NCBI GenBank assembly: GCA_937859005.1
Contig: CALLYR010000128.1
Location: forward strand, 1 to 21,532
Direction of reading: 5' to 3'
DNA length: 21,532 bases
Source: an uncultured Paracoccus sp.
GTDB taxonomy: Bacteria > Pseudomonadota > Alphaproteobacteria > Rhodobacterales > Rhodobacteraceae
A model generated the notes under the pieces. That model was not told where the DNA came from and made no database searches. It saw only the letters and a list, made by a program, of their open reading frames with translations. The translations under genes and the position numbers were made by a program. This document shows, piece after piece, positions 1-7,061 of the stretch (position 1 is its first letter; each line of letters starts with the position of its first letter).

Positions 1-1
1 C

Positions 2-262
2 AACGCGCCGATCCAGGGGGCGGCGGCCGACATCATCCGCCGCGCCATGATCCGCATGCCCGAGGCCATCGCGCATCTGCCTGCGACGATGCTGCTGCAG
101 GTCCACGACGAACTGGTGTTCGAGGCCGACGAAGGCGCCGTGGACGACCTGATTGCCATCGCGCGCGAGGTGATGGAGGGCGCGGCCATGCCTGCGGTCG
201 AACTGTCGGTGCCGCTGGTGGTCGATGCGGGCCAGGGCCGGACCTGGGCTGAGGCGCACTGA
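2..262 (+). CDS. polA: DNA polymerase I, C-terminal end (partial)
   Basis: The reading frame is open from base 2 and begins inside the gene, so only the last 86 residues are present. They start with NAPIQGAAADIIRRAM, the conserved O-helix-distal segment of family A polymerases, and contain the motif C sequence LQVHDELVFE, whose His-Asp-Glu belongs to the polymerase active site that binds the catalytic metal ions. The frame ends with TGA after WAEAH. Pol I fills gaps during Okazaki fragment processing and repair. The downstream cation efflux gene starts 12 bases after the stop on the same strand, which suggests read-through transcription, although no functional link is evident. Identification rests on the motif C context and is secure despite the truncation. 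Confidence 0.95.
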   Translation, partial: NAPIQGAAADIIRRAMIRMPEAIAHLPATMLLQVHDELVFEADEGAVDDLIAIAREVMEGAAMPAVELSVPLVVDAGQGRTWAEAH

Positions 263-274
263 GGGGGGCGGGGC

Positions 275-1288
275 ATGGGCCATTCTCATTCCGGCCACTC
301 TCACGCGGGACATTCCCATGCCGGTCATTCGCATGGCACCGATCTGGGCGACCGCGCGCTGCTGTGGGCGGTCGTCATCAATCTGGGCCTGACGGGGGCG
401 CAGGTTCTGGGCGGGCTGTGGGCCGATTCCGTGGCGCTGGTCGCGGACGGCATACACAACCTGTCGGACGCGCTGGCCTTGGTGCTGGCCTTCGGCGCGC
501 GCAGGCTGGCCCGCCGCGCCGCCAGCCCGGCGATGAGCTTCGGCTGGGGCCGGGCTGAAATCGTCGCGGCCTTCGTCAACTATCTGGCGCTGATCGCGGT
601 GTCGCTGTGGCTGCTGGCCGAGGCTTTCGGGCGCCTGGCCGATCCTCCGGCGGTCGAGGGCTGGACCGTGGTCATCCTGGCGGCGCTGGCGCTGGTCATC
701 GACCTGGGCACCGCCTGGCTGACGGCGCGGCTGGCGCGGGAAAGCGTCAATGTCCGCGCAGCCTATCTGCACAATCTGGCCGATGCGGGCGTCTCGGTCG
801 CGGTGATGATCGGAGGCGTCCTGATCCTGACCTTCGGCTGGCGGATCGCGGACCCGATCCTGACCATCCTGATCTCGGTCGTGATCCTGTGGCACATCCG
901 CGGCGACCTGGGGCCGATCCTGCGGATGCTGATGCTGGGCGCGCCCGCGGGGGTGGACGACACGGCCCTGCGCGCGGCCATCGTCGCGGTGCCCGGCGTG
1001 GCGGGCGTCCATCACCTGCATCTGTGGCAGATCGACGAACGCCGCCTGTCGGCAGAGATGCATCTGGTGGTGGGTGCGGGCGCGGACCCGCACATGACGC
1101 TGCGCGCGGTCAAGGTGGTGCTGGCCGAACGCTTCGGCATCCCCCATTCCACCATCGAGGTCGAGACGCCCGACAGCGGCTGCGCCGATCCTGTCCTGTG
1201 CGACACTGAACCGGCGCAGGACCATGACGACGGCGGTCACGACCATGCGGACCACGACCATGCGGACCCGCCGGGCGGGCGCCCCTGA
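275..1288 (+). CDS. Cation diffusion facilitator (CDF) family zinc/divalent metal efflux protein, His-rich
   Basis: A 337-residue inner-membrane protein of the CDF family, which exports Zn2+ or related cations in exchange for protons. The ATG follows a G-rich ribosome-binding stretch 12 bases after polA. Residues 1-21 are almost entirely GHSH repeats, a metal-binding tail. About six hydrophobic segments follow. The two HxxxD metal sites expected for a zinc-type CDF are present: H61/D65 in ADGIHNLSD and H166/D170 in YLHNLADAG. A cytoplasmic dimerisation domain (about 225-300) includes GVHHLHLWQI. A second His/Asp-rich tail (about 316-331) ends the protein, preceded by a Cys pair (C303, C309). 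The HxxxD pairs favour zinc over manganese or iron, but substrate cannot be fixed from sequence. Length is typical of CzcD/ZitB-like members. Confidence 0.92.
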   Translation: MGHSHSGHSHAGHSHAGHSHGTDLGDRALLWAVVINLGLTGAQVLGGLWADSVALVADGIHNLSDALALVLAFGARRLARRAASPAMSFGWGRAEIVAAFVNYLALIAVSLWLLAEAFGRLADPPAVEGWTVVILAALALVIDLGTAWLTARLARESVNVRAAYLHNLADAGVSVAVMIGGVLILTFGWRIADPILTILISVVILWHIRGDLGPILRMLMLGAPAGVDDTALRAAIVAVPGVAGVHHLHLWQIDERRLSAEMHLVVGAGADPHMTLRAVKVVLAERFGIPHSTIEVETPDSGCADPVLCDTEPAQDHDDGGHDHADHDHADPPGGRP

Positions 1289-1299
1289 CGGGCGGGCCG

Positions 1300-1557
1300 T
1301 CAGTGGTCGTGATCGACGAAGCCCGGCTCCAGCATGAAGCGCTTGTCGCAATAGCCGCAATCGACATAGCCCACATCGGGCGAGATCATCATCCAGACGC
1401 GGGGATGGCCCAGGCCCCGCGCCTCGTCCCCCGTGCAGGCGACCTTCAGCGCCCGGACCATCTCGACCTCGGGGGCGGGCAGCGGCTCGGCCGCCGGATC
1501 CTGGTTGGTGGACAGCGAGACTTCGGTCGGCATCGCATGGGGCGTGACGGAGGACAT
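1300..1557 (-). CDS. Small zinc-finger (CHCC type) domain protein
   Basis: An 85-residue protein with a C-terminal CHCC zinc-finger fold: C41, H51 (in GLGHPRVWM), C67 and C70 (VDCGYC). The pattern Cys, then Gly-His-Pro-Arg-Val, then Cys-x-x-Cys matches the family that includes the mitochondrial complex I subunit NDUFS6 and its short alphaproteobacterial relatives. The first 35 residues are low in conserved character. The start may be Met1 or Met9 (MPTEVSL), and the GAGAG-like ribosome site lies upstream of Met1. It is convergent with the CDF gene, with stops 11 bases apart, and shares a divergent upstream region with the ABC ATPase. Bacterial members are presumed zinc-binding; no defined role is known to me. 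Confidence 0.85.
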   Translation of the reverse strand: MSSVTPHAMPTEVSLSTNQDPAAEPLPAPEVEMVRALKVACTGDEARGLGHPRVWMMISPDVGYVDCGYCDKRFMLEPGFVDHDH

Positions 1558-1662
1558 CGGCGGGCTCTCTTGTGCTGGCGGCGAAAGGCGGGTTTAACGG
1601 CCCCGCTATTCTAGCCATCCCGCCCCGGCAGACAAGCCGCGGCCTCGAACAGGGGCGCGTCC

Positions 1663-2604
1663 ATGACCCGGTTGCCCGACCATGCCATCCGCATCACCGA
1701 CCTGCGCAAGACCTATCCCGCGCAAGGGCACGTCCCGCCGAAAGAGGCGCTGAAGGGCGTCAGCCTGAACATTCCCCGCGGGTCGATCTTCGGCCTGCTG
1801 GGGCCGAACGGGGCGGGGAAATCGACGATCATCAACATCATGGCGGGGCTTGTGAACAAGACCTCGGGCCGGGTCGAAATCTGGGGCTTCGACCAGGACG
1901 TGAATCCGCGCCAGTCCCGCGCGGCCATCGGCGTCATGCCGCAGGAACTGAATATCGACCCCTTCTTCACCCCGCGTGCGAGCCTTGAGGTGCAGGCGGG
2001 CCTGTATGGCGTGCCCAAGGCCGACCGCTGGACCGACGAGGTGCTGGAACTCGTCGGGCTGACCGCGCAGGCCGAAAGCTATACCCGCCAGCTCTCGGGC
2101 GGGATGAAGCGGCGGCTGCTGTTGGCCAAGGCGCTGGTCCACCGCCCGCGCATCCTGGTGCTGGACGAACCGACCGCCGGCGTGGACATCGGCCTGCGCG
2201 AGATGCTGTGGGCCAATGTCCGCCGCCTGAACGAACAGGGCATGACGATCATCCTGACCACGCATTACCTGGAGGAAGCCGAGGAGATGTGCGACCGCAT
2301 CGCCATCATCAACCACGGCGAACTGGTGGTCGAGGACCGCACCTGCGACCTGCTGGCGCGGCGCGGCACCAAGACGCTGCTGATCGACCCCGGCGAATGG
2401 CGGGGCGCAATGCCCCCACTTCCCGCAGGGGTCGAGGCGGCGCGGCGCGGCGATGGGCAGATCGCGCTGACCTATGCGCCGGGGCTGATGCAGGCCGACC
2501 GCATCATCGACAGCCTGCGCGGGGCAGGGGTGCCGATCGTCGATGTGGCCAGCGAACAGGCCGACCTGCAGGAGGTGTTCCTGGCCCTGACCCGCCGCCC
2601 CTGA
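1663..2604 (+). CDS. ABC transporter ATP-binding protein, ABC-2 / drug-exporter type
   Basis: A 313-residue ATPase of the ABC-2 (YadG/CcmA-like) exporter group. Motifs run in order: Walker A GPNGAGKST (47-55), Q-loop Q94 in VMPQEL, signature LSGGM (144-148), Walker B ILVLDE (164-169), D-loop, and switch His H201 in TTHYLEEAEEMCDR. The C-terminal 80 residues form the regulatory extension usual for this group and finish with LQEVFLALT. AGGGG lies about 8 bases before the ATG. Members couple ATP hydrolysis to export through a separate six-helix permease, but no permease is adjacent: the next gene converges on it 7 bases after its stop. The transported substrate is therefore unknown. Confidence 0.92.
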   Translation: MTRLPDHAIRITDLRKTYPAQGHVPPKEALKGVSLNIPRGSIFGLLGPNGAGKSTIINIMAGLVNKTSGRVEIWGFDQDVNPRQSRAAIGVMPQELNIDPFFTPRASLEVQAGLYGVPKADRWTDEVLELVGLTAQAESYTRQLSGGMKRRLLLAKALVHRPRILVLDEPTAGVDIGLREMLWANVRRLNEQGMTIILTTHYLEEAEEMCDRIAIINHGELVVEDRTCDLLARRGTKTLLIDPGEWRGAMPPLPAGVEAARRGDGQIALTYAPGLMQADRIIDSLRGAGVPIVDVASEQADLQEVFLALTRRP

Positions 2605-2611
2605 GGAGGCA

Positions 2612-2986
2612 TCAGTCCCGCGACAGCATCCGGCCCAGCGGGCGCCCGCCCAGCAGATGCAGGTGGAAATGCGGCACCTCCTGCACGCCATGTTCGCCCG
2701 TGTTGGTGATGGCGCGGAAGCCTTCGCCGCCTTCGGCCAGCGAGATGCCCTGTTCGCGGGCGACGCGGGCAACCAGCCGGTTGAAATCCACGATTTCCGC
2801 GTCCAGGGCATTGGCCGCAAAATCGTCATAGCTGACGTATTTCCCCCTGGGGATCACCAGCACATGCACCGGCGCCTGCGGGCGGATGTCGCGGAAGGCC
2901 AGCGCGTGTTCGCTTTCCGCCACCGTGTCGTTCGGGATCTCGCCGCGCAGGATGCGGGCGAAGATGTTCTGGTCGTCATAAGCCAT
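2612..2986 (-). CDS. HIT (histidine triad) family nucleotide-binding hydrolase
   Basis: A 124-residue protein of the HINT/PKCI branch of the HIT family, which hydrolyses phosphoramidates and acyl-adenylates of purine nucleotides. The N-terminus NIFARILRGEIP is diagnostic, and the active-site triad is H106-F-H108-L-H110 followed by LLGG. HVLVIPRGKY (41-50) is the conserved central strand. I chose the ATG at 2986 (MAYDDQ) because GAGGAG sits about 6 bases upstream and homologues start here; the frame is open further upstream, but that region overlaps the neighbouring glycosyltransferase. The stop of the latter is 10 bases upstream, so the two are probably cotranscribed. Length equals the family norm. 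Confidence 0.93.
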   Translation of the reverse strand: MAYDDQNIFARILRGEIPNDTVAESEHALAFRDIRPQAPVHVLVIPRGKYVSYDDFAANALDAEIVDFNRLVARVAREQGISLAEGGEGFRAITNTGEHGVQEVPHFHLHLLGGRPLGRMLSRD

Positions 2987-2996
2987 GACAGTCTCC

Positions 2997-4574
2997 TCAG
3001 TCGTCGAACAGGTAATCGGTTCCGGCCAGGATATGCGCGGTGTCGGCATCCACTTCCAGAATACGCTGCAGGGCAGCGGCATTCGCCTTGGTCGGGGCAG
3101 CTTTCGAGATGGTTTCGAAATCCTCGACATCCAGATCGCGGACCCGCTCGGCCTCCTGCTCCAGGTCGTTGCGGACCATCGGGATCAACTGGTCCACATG
3201 GTCGGGCGAACTGTGCGCCCCCGCCAGTCCCACGCGGTGGATATGGCCGCGCACATAGTCGTCGTCGAAATCGGATTCGATCAGCAGCAGCCGCGATTCC
3301 GCCGCATCGCCCAGGAAATCCTGGATCAGCCCCAGCGCCGCCGGGTCCAGGCAGATCGCCAGGCATCTCGAGTCGAACTGTTCGAACAGCATCCGCACCA
3401 GCGCGCGGCGGTGGCGCTCGCGCTTGGCCAGCGTGGTTTCGGTGCCGCCCATGTCGGGCAGCTCGGCCTCCAGTTCGTTGAACAGGTAATTCACCGCCGG
3501 AATGCCGGTGTGCAGGCGGATGGCCGCGGTCAGGCGCTTGGCCACGTGCCATTTCTTGGCCACGATCATCACCAGCGTGCGCCCGCGGCCCAGACTGCCC
3601 TCGGCCTCCCAGAAGCGCTGGCCGAAGCGGCGGCCGATCCTGCCGCGCCGGGTCAGATAGCGATAAAGGTCCGCCGCCTCGTTGGCGATGGGAAAGCTGG
3701 TCGTGTCCTCCTGCCACAGTGCCCCCAGCCGACGGCGCAGGGCGATGGCCTCGGCGCTGATCTTGCGGGCGAACAGGTAATCCTGCCGCAAGAGCAGGTC
3801 GTAGTGATCGTTATAGAAGGTGACGGGCATCCCGTAGTCGGTGAACATCAGGAAGGTCAGCGTGCGCGACCTGATTTCCCGGCGCGGCACCACATGGGGC
3901 ACGAGGGTCTGGAAGAACGTCTCGTCCGGGATCCAGGTGGTGGCAAAGAAGCGCACCACATCGGGGCGCGCCTCGCAGAAGGCCAGCACCTTCTCGACAG
4001 TCTGGCGGCGCAGGCACCACCATTGCGATCCGATCATCACCCGGATGTCGGCGGGCACCTGCCGGGTCAGGCCCAGCCATTTCTGCAGTTCGTAAAGCGC
4101 ATAGAACCGCCGCTTCTGCGTGCGCTCGTTGAACCAGAAGCGATAGATCAGCCGTTCTTCCTTGAAGCCGGTCTTGATCCAGTCGCTTTCGAAGAAGTCG
4201 AAGTTCTCGATATAGTCGAGGTCCTCGGCATCCAGGAAATCATGGGCATGACGGGCCGACTTGATCGGCATGCAGTCGCCCGACAGCATGTAGAAATGCG
4301 TGGCCGCCGGGAATGCCGCGACCGCGGCCCGCACGGCCTCCAGCGTGGCCGCGACAAGCGACCATTCTCCCCACCCGCATCTGATCCGCCGTGCCGCGAA
4401 GACGACATTGCGGTCCGGAGACAGGGCGCGGTGGACCGCCTGAAAGTCGGAGGCGCTGGCGCGCGCGTCGAAATGGATCGCGACGTAATCGCCCGATCCG
4501 GTCAGCCGCCGGGCCTGGGCGATGATGCCCTTGGGGTCCTTGTGGCACAGAAGGATGAATGCGATCCGGGCCAT
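2997..4574 (-). CDS. Core-2/I-branching beta-1,6-N-acetylglucosaminyltransferase family protein with long C-terminal domain
   Basis: A 525-residue predicted cytoplasmic or membrane-peripheral glycosyltransferase. Residues 1-260 match the Branch (Core-2/I-branching, GT14) family: N-terminal RIAFILLCHKDP, GWGEWSLVAATL (67-78), HFYMLSGDCMPIK (93-105), GSQWWCLRRQTV (182-193) and TTWIPDETFFQTL (212-224), whose Glu is a candidate catalytic base. Residues 330-525 form a second region typical of Rhodobacteraceae homologues and of unknown function; it contains several LLLIESDFDDDY-like acidic stretches. I prefer the start at 4574 (MARIAF), preceded by AGAGAG, to an upstream ATG giving 11 more residues. 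It is divergent from a sulfotransferase, which suggests that both act on the same surface polysaccharide or glycolipid. The sugar donor is not determinable from sequence. Confidence 0.82.
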   Translation of the reverse strand: MARIAFILLCHKDPKGIIAQARRLTGSGDYVAIHFDARASASDFQAVHRALSPDRNVVFAARRIRCGWGEWSLVAATLEAVRAAVAAFPAATHFYMLSGDCMPIKSARHAHDFLDAEDLDYIENFDFFESDWIKTGFKEERLIYRFWFNERTQKRRFYALYELQKWLGLTRQVPADIRVMIGSQWWCLRRQTVEKVLAFCEARPDVVRFFATTWIPDETFFQTLVPHVVPRREIRSRTLTFLMFTDYGMPVTFYNDHYDLLLRQDYLFARKISAEAIALRRRLGALWQEDTTSFPIANEAADLYRYLTRRGRIGRRFGQRFWEAEGSLGRGRTLVMIVAKKWHVAKRLTAAIRLHTGIPAVNYLFNELEAELPDMGGTETTLAKRERHRRALVRMLFEQFDSRCLAICLDPAALGLIQDFLGDAAESRLLLIESDFDDDYVRGHIHRVGLAGAHSSPDHVDQLIPMVRNDLEQEAERVRDLDVEDFETISKAAPTKANAAALQRILEVDADTAHILAGTDYLFDD

Positions 4575-4734
4575 CGTCCGCTCTCTTGCCGCAATCTGTC
4601 GCAACAATACCCAAAACTGGGCCGGTCCATGTTGAAACCGGGCCCGCGATTTGCTTTGTGTCCTTCACTATTTCGGCCGTGGGGGCAACCCGCTGGATGT
4701 TCCTTCCGCGGCTTCTGTTGAAAGGTTTCGATCC

Positions 4735-5553
4735 ATGGGTTTTCCCGGCACCTGGATGACGGAAAGCCAGAGCATGGCTTACCGCGTCGTGCCCAAATGC
4801 GCCTGTTCGACCATCGGACAGATCATGTTCCATTCCGACCACGGCCGCTATTTCGACGGCGACATCCATGACGCCAAGGCCGGCCTGCACAAGTGGAGCC
4901 AGGACGAAAGCCAGCCGCTGATCGAAGCGGCGGTGCGAGAGCATCGGCCGCTGACCTTCACCTGCGTGCGCAACCCCTATGCGCGCATCCTGTCGTCCTT
5001 TTTCGACAAGATCGCGGGCATCCAGCGCAACGGCAAGCGCTATCGCGGCAATCTGGTGCCGCAGCTGATGCAGCGTTACGGGGTCGAGGTCGGCAGCCCC
5101 GAGGACAATTTCGACTTCGACCAGATCGCGTCCTTCCGCCGGTTCCTGCTGTTCGCGCGCGACACGATCCGCTGGCGCCGCCCGATGGAGCCGGACATCC
5201 ATTGGTCGGCCATGTCGGGCCATGTCGCGACCTTCATCGCCAATGGCGGCCGTTACGACCAGATCTTCTTCACCGAGAAGTTCAACGAGGGCATGCAGAA
5301 GGTGCTGGATGCGGTCGAGACCCCGGTCAGGGTCGATCTGGCCGCGGTGCCGCGCTTCAACGAATCGGAAGGCCACGGGCCAAAGCGGGCGCACAAGGTC
5401 AGCGACTATTTCGACGACCTGTCGCGGCACCTGATCTGGGAAATCTACAAGAAGGATTTCCAGCTGTTCCGCTATGACTTCGACGACCCCGACAACAAGA
5501 TGCCCAAGGGCGAGGTCGATCTGGACGCGGTCCACGCGAAACTGGGCCGCTGA
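4735..5553 (+). CDS. Sulfotransferase family 2 domain protein
   Basis: A 272-residue protein resembling family-2 (carbohydrate) sulfotransferases, which transfer sulfate from PAPS to sugar hydroxyls. The 5'-phosphosulfate loop is VPKCACSTIGQIM (19-31), and the 3'-phosphate site is CVRNPYARILSSFFDKI (77-93), with Arg79 and Ser87/88. Residues 120-250 are charged and aromatic, as in bacterial homologues, and there is no signal peptide. The start at 4735 has GAAAGG about 9 bases upstream; an alternative ATG at 4651 would add 28 poorly conserved residues. The gene is divergent from the glycosyltransferase across 160 bases and ends in a strong terminator, so it is probably monocistronic. The acceptor is unknown. 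Confidence 0.82.
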   Translation: MGFPGTWMTESQSMAYRVVPKCACSTIGQIMFHSDHGRYFDGDIHDAKAGLHKWSQDESQPLIEAAVREHRPLTFTCVRNPYARILSSFFDKIAGIQRNGKRYRGNLVPQLMQRYGVEVGSPEDNFDFDQIASFRRFLLFARDTIRWRRPMEPDIHWSAMSGHVATFIANGGRYDQIFFTEKFNEGMQKVLDAVETPVRVDLAAVPRFNESEGHGPKRAHKVSDYFDDLSRHLIWEIYKKDFQLFRYDFDDPDNKMPKGEVDLDAVHAKLGR

Positions 5554-5577
5554 TCCGGCGGTTCATCCGGCCGTGAA

Positions 5578-5613
5578 AAAGGCCCGGCCGCACGAAGGGT
5601 GCGCCGGGCCTTT
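5578..5613. terminator. Bidirectional rho-independent terminator between the sulfotransferase and hemN
   Basis: A near-perfect hairpin pairs AAAGGCCCGGC at the left with its complement ending GGGCCTTT at the right, with one bulged C and a GAAGG loop. It begins with a run of A residues and ends with TTT, so it can stop transcripts from the sulfotransferase gene and, from the other strand, from hemN, whose stop lies about 40 bases away. Confidence 0.85.
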
Positions 5614-5655
5614 CATCTTGCTGAAAATATCCCGTGGTCCGGCAGGGCAGCCCGG

Positions 5656-7011
5656 TCAGATCGCCGGGCTGTGGCCCTTGGCCTCCATGTCATAGGCGTC
5701 GAACTGCCGCGCGATGATCCGCGTCAGCGGGCGCCCCGCTTCGGGAATCGACAGGCCCGCGCCGCTGACGGCCACCATGTCGCCGAACTGCGCCTTGATC
5801 GGGGCGAACAGCGCCGCAAGCGTTGCGGGCGTGAAGCCGTGGTCGCGGATGAATTCGTCCGCGCGGATTTCAAAATCGCACATCAGCGCCTCGATCATGC
5901 GGGCGCGCCAGATGTCCTCGGGTGAAAAGACATGGCCGCGGGTGGTGGAAAAGCGCCCGTCGCGGATCTTGCCCACATGCGCGCCCGTCGCGGGCGCGTT
6001 CTGCGCGTAACCCTGCGGAAAGCGCGAGATCGAGGACGCGCCCATGCCGACCAGCACCTGCGCCTGGTCGTCGGTATAGCCCTGGAAGTTGCGGCGCAGC
6101 AGGCCCGCCTTCTGCGCGGTGGCAAGGCCATCGCCGGGGCGGGCGAAATGGTCGATGCCGATCTCGTCGTATCCGTCGGCCACGAACAGGTCGCGCGCGA
6201 CCTCGAACAGGCGCAGCCGGGCATGGGCGTCGGGCAGGGCGTCTTCCGGGATCATCACCTGGCGCTTGGCCATCCACGGCACATGGGCATAGCCGTAAAG
6301 CGCCACCCGGTCGGGCGACAGCGCCAGCAGCTTCTGCACCGATTCGGCGATGCGTTCCGGCGTCTGGTGGGGCAGGCCATAAAGCAGGTCGGTGTTCAGG
6401 CTGGCGATGCCGCGCTCGCGGATCATGCGCACCGCCTGTGCCGTGATCTCGAAGCTCTGGTCGCGGCCGATGGTCTTCTGGATGGCGGGGTCGAAGTCCT
6501 GCACCCCGATCGAGGCCCGCGTCAGCCCCGATTCGGCCAGCGCGTCCATCCGCGCCTCGTCGATCTCGTTGGGGTCGATCTCGACAGAGAACTCGGCCCC
6601 TTCCGCCAGCGGGAAGGCGTCGAAGACCGCGCCCGCCACGCGCCGCATCATGTCGGGCGGCATCAGTGTCGGCGTGCCGCCACCCCAGTGCAGGCGCGAC
6701 AGGCGCACGCTGGGGGCGAGGTTCGCCTTGAGCAGCTCCAGTTCGGCCAGCAGGATGTCGGCATAGGCGCGTACCGGCGCGTCCGACTGCGTGCCCTGCG
6801 TGCGGCAGGCGCAGAACCAGCACAGCCTGCGGCAGAACGGCACATGCATGTAGAGCGAGATCGCCGCGCCCTCGGGGATCGCCCGCACCCAGCGGGTGAA
6901 ATCGTCCGGCCCCACCGTCGGCTTGAAATGCGGTGCGGTGGGATAGCTGGTATAGCGGGGGACACGTGCGTCGAACAGCCCCAGCCGTGTGAGTTGCGAT
7001 TCCTGTTCCAT
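5656..7011 (-). CDS. hemN: Oxygen-independent coproporphyrinogen III oxidase (dehydrogenase)
   Basis: A 451-residue radical SAM enzyme that converts coproporphyrinogen III to protoporphyrinogen IX without oxygen. The N-terminus PRYTSYPTAPHF is specific to true HemN. The cluster motif is HVPFC60RRLC64WFC67AC69, with the extra fourth Cys typical of HemN. SAM-binding WGGGTPTL follows, then VEIDPNE, SIGVQDFD and LLYGLPHQT. ATG 7011 has only AGGG two bases upstream, and no other in-frame ATG lies before residue 55, so the start is firm although its ribosome site is poor. The gene diverges from fnr, and an FNR box centred about 43 bases upstream suggests Fnr activation. With the cco genes it supplies haem under low oxygen. 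Confidence 0.95.
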   Translation of the reverse strand: MEQESQLTRLGLFDARVPRYTSYPTAPHFKPTVGPDDFTRWVRAIPEGAAISLYMHVPFCRRLCWFCACRTQGTQSDAPVRAYADILLAELELLKANLAPSVRLSRLHWGGGTPTLMPPDMMRRVAGAVFDAFPLAEGAEFSVEIDPNEIDEARMDALAESGLTRASIGVQDFDPAIQKTIGRDQSFEITAQAVRMIRERGIASLNTDLLYGLPHQTPERIAESVQKLLALSPDRVALYGYAHVPWMAKRQVMIPEDALPDAHARLRLFEVARDLFVADGYDEIGIDHFARPGDGLATAQKAGLLRRNFQGYTDDQAQVLVGMGASSISRFPQGYAQNAPATGAHVGKIRDGRFSTTRGHVFSPEDIWRARMIEALMCDFEIRADEFIRDHGFTPATLAALFAPIKAQFGDMVAVSGAGLSIPEAGRPLTRIIARQFDAYDMEAKGHSPAI

Positions 7012-7047
7012 GGCCCTAGCTTGTGCATTGGAAAGCGCGGACGAGCA

Positions 7048-7061
7048 TTGACCCAAATCAA
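7048..7061. promoter_or_regulatory. FNR box in the hemN-fnr divergent region
   Basis: TTGACCCAAATCAA fits the FNR consensus TTGAT-N4-ATCAA with a single mismatch in the left half. Its centre is 43.5 bases from the hemN ATG, consistent with class II activation of hemN. It also covers the probable TTG start of fnr, where binding would repress. This places both genes under the product of fnr. Confidence 0.8.

Noticed and set aside
278..337. Repeats at the start of the CDF gene as a CRISPR or minisatellite.
   Set aside because: They are 15-base coding repeats for GHSH-type units within a normal gene, with no spacers.
4240..5535. A 431-residue minus-strand open frame opposite the sulfotransferase.
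   Set aside because: The plus strand encodes a recognisable sulfotransferase with both PAPS motifs. The antisense product has no motif and runs into the glycosyltransferase in the wrong frame.
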